38,634 bases of DNA from an uncultured Anaerolineales bacterium (lineage in GTDB: Bacteria > Chloroflexota > Anaerolineae > Anaerolineales > UBA4823). The notes below the pieces were generated by a model that searched no databases, was not told the DNA's origin, and saw only the letters and a list, made by a program, of their open reading frames with translations. Of the stretch, positions 8,632 through 18,679 are shown one piece after another. The stretch lies in the NCBI GenBank assembly GCA_937968125.1, contig CALBUI010000231.1, forward strand, positions 1 through 38,634, written 5' to 3'. Both the position numbers and the translations under genes were made by a program. Position 1 is the first letter of the stretch. Every line of letters begins with the position of its first letter.

Positions 8632-10290
8632 ATGAATGGCCTTAAAGTACCCCGCAAAGTATTGTTAGGAGATCTAATCTCCGGCCTGGTGATGGCTGTG
8701 GTCAGCATCCCTGGCGGTCTGGCCAACGGCTTACTGGCCGGGGTCAACCCCATCTTTGGTTTGTATTCCATGATCGCCGGCACCACCGTGGCAGCCCTTT
8801 TCACCAGCTCGGTGATCATGAACGTCGACTCGACCGGGGCCACAGCCCTGGCCACCCTCGACGCCCTGAGTGGGGTACCCAAAGAGGATCAGCTGGCCTA
8901 CCTGGTCGTCCTGGGTTTGCTGGTGGGTCTCTTCATGCTGATCCTGGGCCTGCTCAGGCTGGGTTTCTTGGTGCGCTTCATCTCGAATGCAGTTATGACC
9001 GGGTTTCTCAGCGGCCTGGGCGTATTGACCATCCTCAGCCAGGTCGGCGACCTGACTGCATATTCCAGTGAGGCCAGCAATAAGGTGCTGCGCACGATCG
9101 ATACTATTGCCCACTGGCAGGAGATTGACCTGGCCTCGCTGGCCATTGGTGTCCTGACCATAATCCTCATCCTGGTGATCAACCGCACCCGCATTGAGAA
9201 ATACAGTTTTTTAATTGCCGTACTGTTGACCACAATACTGGTCGCCATCCTTAATCCAGAATCGGTCGCGGTGGTGGGCGATACGACCGAGATACTGCGT
9301 GCGCTACCCAGCCTGAACCTCCCGGAATTTTCGCTAATTCTCTCGCTGATCCTCCCCGCGCTGGCGATCGCCATCATCGCCCTGGTTCAAGCCTCCGGGG
9401 TCAGCGGCAGCGTCCCCAACCCAGATGGGGAATACCCTGATCCTTCGGGCGACTTCCGCGGACAGGGCGCCGGCAACCTGGCCGTCGGATTGGTGGGTGG
9501 CATTCCAGTCGGCGGCTCTTTATCCGGCACCTTCCTGATCCGCAGCGTGGGCGGCAAATCGCGCTGGGCGAACATATTCACCGGGCTGTTCACCCTGGTC
9601 GCCATCCTGCTCATCGGCCCAATCATTGAGCTGATCCCCATGCCCACCCTGGCGGGGGTGCTGATAGTAGTCGGTTTCAGTATGATCAACCTGCCCCGCA
9701 TCGAGATTGTCTGGAACACTGGGACCGCTCCCCTGGTCGTGATGGTGATCACCTTCATCGCCACCCTGGTGGCGCCGATCCAGGTGGCCGTTGCCCTGGG
9801 CGTGGTGCTGCACATCCTCATTCACATCTTCCGCTCCGCCGAAGCCGTGCGCCTGGAGCGCATAGTGATCCTGGAAGATGGTGGATTTGCCGAGGGTGAA
9901 CTGCCCGAAGAATTACCCAGCCAGGAGATCACCATCCTACAGCCGATCGGCAACCTCTTCTTCGCTGGCGTGGCCGAGCTGGAGGAGAAGCTGCCAGAGG
10001 TTGGATCAGCGCAAGGCAGTGTGGTCATCTTCCGCCTGCGCGACCGCGATGAAGTAGGCAGCACCTTCATCCGCACCATCGAACATTACACTCGAGATCT
10101 TCAGGATCACGGGAACATGCTGATGATCACAGGTATCAGTCAGGATGTTATGGAGCAGTTGGAGCGTACGGAGCTGCTCGATCTGATCGGAGAGGAGAAC
10201 ATCTTCCTCGGCCAACCCAGGTTCGGCGCGGCTTTGAGTGAGGCGGTAAAAGCGGCCGAAGCCTGGGTCGCACAAACACCTGAAAATTAA
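8632..10290 (+). CDS. SulP family anion transporter with C-terminal STAS-like domain
   Basis: LISGLVMAVVSIPGGLANGLLAGVNPIFGLYSMIAGTTVAALFTSS...; many TMs; C-terminal region EITILQPIGNLFFAGVAELEEKLPEV...VVIFRLRDRDEVGSTFIRTIEHY resembles STAS. Confidence 0.9.
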   Translation: MNGLKVPRKVLLGDLISGLVMAVVSIPGGLANGLLAGVNPIFGLYSMIAGTTVAALFTSSVIMNVDSTGATALATLDALSGVPKEDQLAYLVVLGLLVGLFMLILGLLRLGFLVRFISNAVMTGFLSGLGVLTILSQVGDLTAYSSEASNKVLRTIDTIAHWQEIDLASLAIGVLTIILILVINRTRIEKYSFLIAVLLTTILVAILNPESVAVVGDTTEILRALPSLNLPEFSLILSLILPALAIAIIALVQASGVSGSVPNPDGEYPDPSGDFRGQGAGNLAVGLVGGIPVGGSLSGTFLIRSVGGKSRWANIFTGLFTLVAILLIGPIIELIPMPTLAGVLIVVGFSMINLPRIEIVWNTGTAPLVVMVITFIATLVAPIQVAVALGVVLHILIHIFRSAEAVRLERIVILEDGGFAEGELPEELPSQEITILQPIGNLFFAGVAELEEKLPEVGSAQGSVVIFRLRDRDEVGSTFIRTIEHYTRDLQDHGNMLMITGISQDVMEQLERTELLDLIGEENIFLGQPRFGAALSEAVKAAEAWVAQTPEN

Positions 10291-10455
10291 TGAGCAGCGC
10301 GATGGACCAGTTCATTCTTCCTGGCTCGAACTGGTGAATGAAAGCACCTGCCAATGATTTGAATTTCGGGAGGGGATGCAAGCGATTTTCAAAAATTCAA
10401 ATCAGATATAATAGGTAGGAAAATACTTCATGGATAGCTTGTAAAGGAGATCCCC

Positions 10456-12078
10456 ATGTCTGAACGGCCAAACATCTTGTTGATCGTCACCGACCAGGAA
10501 TACGCTCACCAGACTTTACCAGCTGGTGTTACTCTTCCCAACCGGGATCGCCTGCATGCTCGCGGCGTGACTTTCAACAACCACCAGGTGACCACCACCG
10601 TCTGCACCCCTTCCCGATCCGTGATGTGGACCGGGCAGCACACCCCTCATACCCGCATGATCGATAACACCAATTTCGCCTGGATCGAAGACATGCGCGC
10701 CGACGCCGAAGTCTTGCCCACCATCGGTCACATGCTCCGCGATCAGGGTTACTACACGGCCTATAAGGGTAAGTGGCACGAATCTGAGCTGGCGGAAGAG
10801 GATTCAAAGGATGCGATGGAACTCTTTGGATTCTCCGATTTCCAGGAGTGGGGGGATGCTATCGGAGCACCCCTGGATGGCCTAACCAAGGATCCATTAA
10901 CCGCAGCTGATGCTGAAAAATGGCTGCAGACTCGCGCGCCTGAACTAAAGGATTCAAAACCCTGGTTTCTGGCAGTGAACTTTATCAACCCGCATGACAT
11001 CATGTATTTTGACACCGACGACGAGGAGATGGTGCAGGTGCGGGGCATTTTCCCGATTTTTGGCGCGCCTGATACACCTGTTTACAACCCGAAGTGGTCG
11101 ACCACCCTTCCAGAATCATTTTCTGACGACCTATCTGCACAACCTCAAGCTGTCCGTAATTACAAAGCTTTGTGTGATGGTACTTATGGCCGTATCCCTA
11201 CGGAACGGCAGGATATGTGGCACAACCACATTAACTATTACATCAACTGTATGCGTGATGTCGACCGCCATATCGGCACCGTGCTGGATTCATTGGAAGA
11301 GAGTGGCCTAGCGGAAAATACGATCATCATCTTCACCTCGGATCACGGCGAGATGGGGGGCGCCCATCACCTGCGCCAGAAAGGCAGCGTGGCATTTAAA
11401 GAGACGGTAAATGTACCTCTGGTGATCGTCGATCCTCGCCAAGAAGGCGGAACATGGACGGAAGCCGTGGGTTCGCACCTCGACCTGGTGCCGACGATCC
11501 TGTCAATTGCAGGCCTCTCAGATTCAGAGCGCCAGGGGCGCTATCCCTCACTGAAAGGGTACGATCTATCTGCTTTAATTGCCGATCCTGGATCTGATGG
11601 TCCCCGCGGAAGTTCGCAGAATCCTGGTATCGGGTCTTTGTACACTTACGACATGATCGGCACGATTGACTTTGGCTGGCTGCAGCGCAATGCACCCCAG
11701 TTGTTAGATGCGGCAGCATCAGAGGCTGGAGTTGAGTTTGTGCGCGGTCAGGAGTTTTTAGATCAGGTTAAGGATCTCGAGAAGCCAAACTTGGATAACC
11801 GGGAATTGTTCCGGGGTGTCTTTGACGGGCGCTATAAGCTGGTGCGCTACTTCGGTTTAGCTCATTACAATCTGCCAGATACCGTCGGAGCCTTACTGGC
11901 TAATAACGATGTCGCCCTTTACGATCTGCAAAAGGATCCGGAAGAAATGGACAACCTGGCGGACCCGAAAAATCCTGGGTTTGATAGGGACTTGCTTGAA
12001 ACGATGAACGCCAAGCTAAATACCCTCATCAAAAAAGAAATCGGGGTTGATGAACCAATTCTCAGACCGCAGGTTTGA
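10456..12078 (+). CDS. Sulfatase family protein (arylsulfatase-type)
   Basis: RPNILLIVTDQEYAHQTLP...TTTVCTPSRSVMWTGQHTPHT carries the C-x-P-S-R formylglycine motif; TIIIFTSDHGEMGGAHHLRQKG. Confidence 0.93.
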   Translation: MSERPNILLIVTDQEYAHQTLPAGVTLPNRDRLHARGVTFNNHQVTTTVCTPSRSVMWTGQHTPHTRMIDNTNFAWIEDMRADAEVLPTIGHMLRDQGYYTAYKGKWHESELAEEDSKDAMELFGFSDFQEWGDAIGAPLDGLTKDPLTAADAEKWLQTRAPELKDSKPWFLAVNFINPHDIMYFDTDDEEMVQVRGIFPIFGAPDTPVYNPKWSTTLPESFSDDLSAQPQAVRNYKALCDGTYGRIPTERQDMWHNHINYYINCMRDVDRHIGTVLDSLEESGLAENTIIIFTSDHGEMGGAHHLRQKGSVAFKETVNVPLVIVDPRQEGGTWTEAVGSHLDLVPTILSIAGLSDSERQGRYPSLKGYDLSALIADPGSDGPRGSSQNPGIGSLYTYDMIGTIDFGWLQRNAPQLLDAAASEAGVEFVRGQEFLDQVKDLEKPNLDNRELFRGVFDGRYKLVRYFGLAHYNLPDTVGALLANNDVALYDLQKDPEEMDNLADPKNPGFDRDLLETMNAKLNTLIKKEIGVDEPILRPQV

Positions 12079-12150
12079 TAAAACACTTTCACTGGAAATG
12101 AGCTTGATATAGAAACCCTAATCCAGTTGGATTAACCCCAACTCAAAAGG

Positions 12151-12190
12151 AGACCTGCATTGCTGAGATGTTAAATGCAGGTCTTCTATT
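12151..12190 (+). terminator. Rho-independent-like terminator after the sulfatase gene
   Basis: AGACCTGCATT (12151-12161) / AATGCAGGTCT (12174-12184), perfect 11-bp stem followed by TCTATTT. Confidence 0.7.
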
Positions 12191-12339
12191 TGATCAGTCC
12201 TGGGTATTGACAAGTCAAGTTAAATAAATTCATCCCTCACTTCTTTCTCCCCCAGACATCCTAGGGGATTTCCTCGTATAATGAAGATGGTAAAAAAAGG
12301 CCTTTTCGAAAAAACACCCCCCTAGGAGATGCTGATATC

Positions 12340-12762
12340 ATGGCGAAATCTACCTTCACCGTGGATGACCTGGTCAGCGCTTATCCTCCGCCTATCCACA
12401 GCATTGTTAGCAAATTGAGGCGGATTATTCTTGAGACCGCTCCCGACGTGCAGGAGAAAGCCAACCGCGGCTGGCGCAGCGTCAGCTATCGTGATGCCCA
12501 GGTGGGCTACTTCTGCGGGACCTTCCCCTTTGAAGACTACGTCGACCTGATCTTCGAATTTGGGGTTCTGCTCCCGGATCCAGATGGAATTCTTCAAGGA
12601 GATGCCAAGCAGGTACGCTATCTCCGTTTTTACGAAATTGATGCGATCAGTGAGGCAGAAATCAAACCACTACTCCTCGCCGCTCTTGATCTACCTCCCC
12701 AACATGCCGCCCGGCGCGGTTTGACCCAATCTCAACTTTCTTCAGATCAACCAGGATCATAA
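12340..12762 (+). CDS. DUF1801 domain-containing protein
   Basis: LVSAYPPPIHSIVSKLRRIILETAPDVQEKANRGWRSVSYRDAQVGYFCGTFPFEDYVDLIFEFGVLLPDPDGILQGDAKQVRYLRF; RBS TAGGAG. Confidence 0.8.
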   Translation: MAKSTFTVDDLVSAYPPPIHSIVSKLRRIILETAPDVQEKANRGWRSVSYRDAQVGYFCGTFPFEDYVDLIFEFGVLLPDPDGILQGDAKQVRYLRFYEIDAISEAEIKPLLLAALDLPPQHAARRGLTQSQLSSDQPGS

Positions 12763-12873
12763 AAGCCATAGACCGATCCTCAGGGGAATGCACCCTGATA
12801 TCCACATTTGCTAATCCATCTTTCCAACAATTCATGACAGATTTTTTCTCAGCTAGTATTTTAGAGGTGACAT

Positions 12874-13419
12874 ATGATGACTGCCACTCCAAAAGACACG
12901 TTCGAATTAGAGGAAGCAATGAAAGTATTGGCTGCCACCCCGGGTACACTCCAATCTCTCCTTGGAGATTTGCCTGGCTCATGGCTCGAGTTCAAAGAAG
13001 ATGCGGGGGCCTGGAGTCCCCGAACCGTCCTGGTCCACTACATTCATAACGAGCGAACGAATTGGATGCCCAGGGTCAAGGTGACGTTATCCGAGGCTGA
13101 AGTGCGCCAGTTTCCGCCCTTCCAACAGCTGCCAGACCTGAGTGAATACGAGGCTTTTGATGTCCTCCAACTGTTAGCCAAATTTGATGAACTTCGACAG
13201 CAGCACCTGGTTGAATTGCAAAATCTCGAGCTGGCGCCCGGAGATTTTTCCAGACTGGCTGAGCATCCCGTCTTGGGAACGGTTAACTTGCGCCAGCTGC
13301 TGGCCTCCTGGGTGGTGCATGATTTGAATCACCTGCATCAAATCATGAAGACCTTAGCCAAACGCTACCGGGAGGAGGTGGGTCCCTGGCGGCCGAATCT
13401 GCCGATCGTGGACCTTTAA
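12874..13419 (+). CDS. DinB family protein
   Basis: LLGDLPGSWLEFKEDAGAWSPRTVLVHYIHNERTNWMPRV...LRQLLASWVVHDLNHLHQIMKTLAKRYREEVGPW: DinB four-helix metal-binding His pattern. Confidence 0.85.
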   Translation: MMTATPKDTFELEEAMKVLAATPGTLQSLLGDLPGSWLEFKEDAGAWSPRTVLVHYIHNERTNWMPRVKVTLSEAEVRQFPPFQQLPDLSEYEAFDVLQLLAKFDELRQQHLVELQNLELAPGDFSRLAEHPVLGTVNLRQLLASWVVHDLNHLHQIMKTLAKRYREEVGPWRPNLPIVDL

Positions 13420-13510
13420 CCGGCTTAAGAATTCCGCAATCCAATCACCAGAACGATTGTAAGCGGTTGCCAAGCTTGATATAGCATGGGTTCCGTGATA
13501 TCATGTATTT

Positions 13511-13804
13511 GTGATTCGATCATTCAAGAACAAAGCAACGGAAGATGTTTTCAACGGCATTAACTCCAAAGCTGCACGCAACACTTGTCCACAATCTCTC
13601 TGGCAAGTAGCATTTCGAAAATTAGACCAACTTGACTCTGTTGAAATCTTAGATGATCTCCGCATCTCTCCAGGAAATCGGTTAGAGCGACTAAAGGGAA
13701 ATCGGGAAGGACAATACAGTGTTCGCATTAATGAACAATATCGGATCTGTTTTGCTTGGACAGAAACTGGACCAAGTGAGGTAGAAATTACTGATTACCA
13801 CTAG
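13511..13804 (+). CDS. higB: HigB-type toxin (RelE/ParE superfamily mRNA interferase)
   Basis: MIRSFKNKATEDVFNGINSKAARNTCPQSLWQVAFRKLDQLDSVEILDDLRISPGNRLERLKGNREGQYSVRINEQYRICFAWTETGPSEVEITDYH; followed 16 nt later by an XRE antitoxin gene. GTG start. Confidence 0.92.
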   Translation: MIRSFKNKATEDVFNGINSKAARNTCPQSLWQVAFRKLDQLDSVEILDDLRISPGNRLERLKGNREGQYSVRINEQYRICFAWTETGPSEVEITDYH

Positions 13805-13820
13805 CGTAAGGATATAGAAA

Positions 13821-14141
13821 ATGGTGAGAGTTCCTACCAATCGAATACCAACCCATCCTGGCGAAATGTTGAAAGAAGAATATTTGATTCCGATGGAAAT
13901 AACGCAGCGTGAGCTAGCCAGCGGTATACGTGTGCCATATCAGCGAATAAATGAACTGATAAATGGAAAACGCGGGGTTACCCCAAGCACAGCCTTACGG
14001 TTAGCAAAATATTTTGGTACTACGCCAGGTCTTTGGATGAATCTCCAACTGAGATGGGATCTTTATCGGGCACAACAATCAGAAGCCAAACAGATAGAAA
14101 AAATTGAGCCGTATATCGCATCAGCTGGTTCTGCTGGTTAA
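13821..14141 (+). CDS. higA: HigA-type antitoxin (XRE family)
   Basis: RIPTHPGEMLKEEYLIPMEITQRELASGIRVPYQRINELINGKRGVTPSTALRLAKYFGTTPGLWMNLQLRWDLYRA. Confidence 0.94.
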   Translation: MVRVPTNRIPTHPGEMLKEEYLIPMEITQRELASGIRVPYQRINELINGKRGVTPSTALRLAKYFGTTPGLWMNLQLRWDLYRAQQSEAKQIEKIEPYIASAGSAG

Positions 14142-14305
14142 GCTAAATTCTACCCAACCCTATTTGAGTTATTTGCCTCTAATCAAGAAAACCTTGACCA
14201 AATGCTAGCGTTCGAAGGTGGATTCCTGGCAATTTATTAATTCCCTGATATGTGAAAGCATCTAGTAATTCTGGTCCCCAACACAGTTTATAAAAGGAGG
14301 ATGAT

Positions 14306-14464
14306 ATGTCTTCCAATTCAAGACCGATCCGGGTCGACACCGGGATGGGCATCATCTGGTTCATCGGCTGGATGTTCACCATCGCCTTCGCGGAGATACT
14401 CTGGTGGCAAGCTATCCTAGGTTTGATTATCTGGCCTTATTATCTTGGCATAGCAGTGAAATAG
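14306..14464 (+). CDS. Small (52 aa) predicted membrane protein not in the supplied ORF track
   Basis: ATG with strong RBS (AAAGGAGG, 5 nt spacer); MSSNSRPIRVDTGMGIIWFIGWMFTIAFAEILWWQAILGLIIWPYYLGIAVK*. Two hydrophobic segments. Confidence 0.65.
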   Translation: MSSNSRPIRVDTGMGIIWFIGWMFTIAFAEILWWQAILGLIIWPYYLGIAVK

Positions 14465-14550
14465 ATGACCAATAATTTTTCACGATTTAGCTTCAGCGCG
14501 GCACGTTTCCTTTTAATGAAGATCAAACTACCGGATGAAGAAGAAAATTG

Positions 14551-15114
14551 ATGGTCACCATTGTTCCCTATAAACCCTCCTGGCCAGGTGAATTCCAAGA
14601 ACTCGCCGACCTTTTGCGTGGTTCACTCGGCGAACTGGCGCTGCGCATCGACCATATTGGTTCAACCGCTGTTCCCGGATTGGCCGCCAAAGACCGCATT
14701 GATATTCAGGTCACAGTAGCGAGCCTCGCTCCATCTGTTAAAAAGGCGCTCAACAACCTGGGCTACCAGCGCCTTGAACACCTCCGCGATCATCCCCCTT
14801 TTGGCATTGAGGCGAATGAAGGTGATTGGAATAAATGGGTCTTTAAACCTCCCCCGGGACAACGACCCACGAACCTGCATGTCCGTGTCGCCGGGCGACC
14901 GAACCAACGCTATGCCCTGCTGTTTCGTGATTACCTGCGCACCCACCCGGCCTCCGCAGAAGCCTATGCCGAACTCAAGCACCGCCTGGCCGATAACCTG
15001 GCTGATCCGGATACTTATCCGGACGTGAAAGACCCGGCTGTCGATCTGATCTACTTCGCGGCTGAAGATTGGACCGCCGCCACCAGTTGGCAGCCCGGTC
15101 CTTCAGACGCCTGA
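14551..15114 (+). CDS. GrpB family protein (UPF0157, nucleotidyltransferase-like)
   Basis: MVTIVPYKPSWPGEFQELADLLRGSLGELALRIDHIGSTAVPGLAAKDRIDIQVTV...FLFRDYLRTHP-like segment and ADNLADPDTYPDVKDPAVDLI. Confidence 0.92.
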   Translation: MVTIVPYKPSWPGEFQELADLLRGSLGELALRIDHIGSTAVPGLAAKDRIDIQVTVASLAPSVKKALNNLGYQRLEHLRDHPPFGIEANEGDWNKWVFKPPPGQRPTNLHVRVAGRPNQRYALLFRDYLRTHPASAEAYAELKHRLADNLADPDTYPDVKDPAVDLIYFAAEDWTAATSWQPGPSDA

Positions 15115-15343
15115 GGAAGCACAGAAGTAATTCTCAACATCCCGCTGGGGGGATATTCTTTCAGCCTACTCCAAGATCCTTCCTTTCAATGTGCGGCTTT
15201 ACATTAATGCCAGTACTTTCAGCTATCGATATCAACGATCATCTTGTAAAATATTAAAGACCGAATTAGGAAGGACGGATTGGTAACGGATCAATCTGTC
15301 ATCTGGCATCTCATTTCACTTGCAACTACCAAGGAGAAACTGA

Positions 15344-16759
<1,416 letters not shown>

Positions 16760-16780
16760 ACAATCAGCACGATTAAAAAT

Positions 16781-16812
16781 AAACCGCTCACTTGCGAGAT
16801 GAGCGGTTTTTT
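16781..16812 (+). terminator. Rho-independent terminator after tpl
   Basis: AAACCGCTCA / TGAGCGGTTT perfect 10-bp stem with TTTTTT at 16807-16812. Confidence 0.9.
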
Positions 16813-16933
16813 CATTTCGCTGATCGGAGCTTTCACATGAGTCTAATAGTTGATATTTATATTAATTTAATACTTCATAGGTATAATTTATCTAATATCG
16901 TGTTCCCTTTTACATTTTCTCTATGGAGTCAGT

Positions 16934-17800
16934 ATGAGCAATCCACGAACAATTAAGCAGGTAATCGAGCCAAATCAGGTGATTGAAGGGGCCGGCGTCC
17001 TGCTGCGGCGTTCCATCTCCCCCAATCGCGAAAATCTGTTTGATCCTTTTCTCCTGTTCGACCACTTCGCCTTTAACGATCCCATCCAGGGTCCTATTGC
17101 TGGCTTTCCGATGCACCCTCACCGGGGGATCGAAACCGTCACCTACATGCTGGAAGGTTCCGTTCACCATCGCGATAGCCTGGGGAATTCCGGATTGATC
17201 GGTTCGGGTGACGTGCAGTGGATGACCTCCGGCAGCGGCATCATGCACGAGGAGATGCCCCGGCGCAGTGAACAGGGAAATGTATTCGGCTTTCAGCTAT
17301 GGGTAAACTTACCAGCCGACCTCAAGATGAGCCAACCCCGCTACCAGGAAGTAACTGCTGAGACTATTCCCATGGTTGAAAAGGATAGCGCCAAGATTCG
17401 CATCGTTGCTGGAGAAGTCGATGCTGTGAATGGACCTGTGACCGAGATCGCTGCCAACCCGGTCTATCTGGATGTCGAACTCGACCTGGGTGCATCCTTC
17501 AGCTACCCTATCCCATTTGGGCACACGACCGTGGCATATGTCTTCGAAGGAGAAGCCGATTTTGGTGTCAATGCCGAAAATCGGGGACAGCTGGTCAATG
17601 CCGTTCACCTGATCGAGTTCAATGACGGTGATTCTCTGCAAGTCAATACAACTCCCGATTCTGGAGTGCGCTTCATGCTCATGGCTGGAGCCCCGTTCAA
17701 GGAACCGATCGTGCCGTATGGACCATTCGTGATGAACACACCGGAGGAAATCCAGCAGGCTCTGGTTGACTTACGCAACGGCACATTTGTGAAAACCTAG
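16934..17800 (+). CDS. Pirin family protein
   Basis: FDPFLLFDHFAFNDPIQGPIAGFPMHPHRGIETVTYMLEGSVHHRDSLGNSGLIGSGDVQWMTSGSGIMHEEMP. Confidence 0.96.
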   Translation: MSNPRTIKQVIEPNQVIEGAGVLLRRSISPNRENLFDPFLLFDHFAFNDPIQGPIAGFPMHPHRGIETVTYMLEGSVHHRDSLGNSGLIGSGDVQWMTSGSGIMHEEMPRRSEQGNVFGFQLWVNLPADLKMSQPRYQEVTAETIPMVEKDSAKIRIVAGEVDAVNGPVTEIAANPVYLDVELDLGASFSYPIPFGHTTVAYVFEGEADFGVNAENRGQLVNAVHLIEFNDGDSLQVNTTPDSGVRFMLMAGAPFKEPIVPYGPFVMNTPEEIQQALVDLRNGTFVKT

Positions 17801-17864
17801 GTTTGGTTTTCAAAGGGGAAACTCCGCCTGGGGAACAGTACCAGATAAAGTCTCCAATAGCAAA

Positions 17865-17897
17865 AAAGGACCTCTTAATTATTCGCAGAGGTCCTTT
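17865..17897. terminator. Bidirectional terminator between convergent pirin and split-barrel genes
   Basis: AAAGGACCTCT (17865-17875) / AGAGGTCCTTT (17887-17897), perfect 11-bp stem with A-rich and T-containing flanks. Confidence 0.8.
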
Positions 17898-17929
17898 CGC
17901 TTTGTATCACTTTTCATTTGGATGAGAGA

Positions 17930-18481
17930 TCAACCTAACATATCGCGGAAATAGAACGCTCCTGGATAGTCATCAGGGGCTTTTTTCTCCTTGCCACTCC
18001 AGCTCTCAATATCAATGCGCAGGACCGCGGTGACTTTCAAGTCGGCCTCTGTGGTGGTCTCGTAATCCACGTCCGGCTTCAAATGCGGAAAATACTTTCT
18101 GCACAGCAGCTGCAGGCCACGCCTGGCTTCGTCGCAATCATCCACCAGGTGGAGACGACCAAAGGCAACCACCCCACCGAACTCCGTGCCCAAGTTCATG
18201 GCCCGTTTCGCAGGCAGCAGGCGGCCTGCCTCACTGGCGCTGAAACAAACCCGCGGGGTACTCCTGGCGCTTTCGTGGGTGCGGCCTTTCTGTGCCCCAT
18301 GCATATAGATGGCGTGAATGGCCTCATCGTATGCGAAATTGCGCGTGACCAAAAAGGGTTGGTCGTCCTGAACAGTTGCCAGGGTGCCAAATTCGGATCG
18401 CCCTAAAAAAGCCTTGATCCAGGCTGCATCTTTGCCCCGCTCGTTACGGCGGATTTTTGTGTATTCTTCGGATGTTCCCAT
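17930..18481 (-). CDS. Pyridoxamine 5'-phosphate oxidase-like / FMN-binding split-barrel family protein
   Basis: MGTSEEYTKIRRNERGKDAAWIKAFLGRSEFGTLATVQDDQPFLVTRNFAYDEAIHAIYMHGAQKGRTHESARSTPRVCFSASEAGRLLPAKRAMNLGTEFGGVVAFGRLHLVDD. Internal ATG at 18481 has RBS AAAGGA; ORF can extend to 18520. Confidence 0.85.
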   Translation of the reverse strand: MGTSEEYTKIRRNERGKDAAWIKAFLGRSEFGTLATVQDDQPFLVTRNFAYDEAIHAIYMHGAQKGRTHESARSTPRVCFSASEAGRLLPAKRAMNLGTEFGGVVAFGRLHLVDDCDEARRGLQLLCRKYFPHLKPDVDYETTTEADLKVTAVLRIDIESWSGKEKKAPDDYPGAFYFRDMLG

Positions 18482-18679
18482 ATCTTTCCTTTGTATATCG
18501 ACCAGACATGTAAGTTCCAAGATGTTGCTTAACCGGCTATATTTTCATTGGTTTTCCCAATTATGACAATGGTTTCATGCAGGATAGAATCTTACATACA
18601 TAATTTGATTTGTACAGATATAATAACTCTTGAGGAATCTCAACCTCCATCCGAATTCATCTTAGAGGGGCACCAAGAT

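Noticed and set aside
8731-9821. Three minus-strand ORFs (127, 159 and 144 aa) antisense to the SulP gene
   Set aside because: Low-complexity, Gln/His- or Arg/Ser-rich translations complementary to hydrophobic transporter codons; shadow ORFs.
10310-10350. Inverted repeats CCAGTTC/GAACTGG after the SulP gene as a terminator
   Set aside because: Alternative overlapping pairings and no U-tract; too weak to call.
18548-18679. N-terminal extension of the DEAD-box helicase (MVFPIMTMVSCRIESYIHNL...)
   Set aside because: Low-GC, non-conserved-looking sequence with promoter-like AT content. The ATG at 18680 has a good RBS and is a more plausible start.
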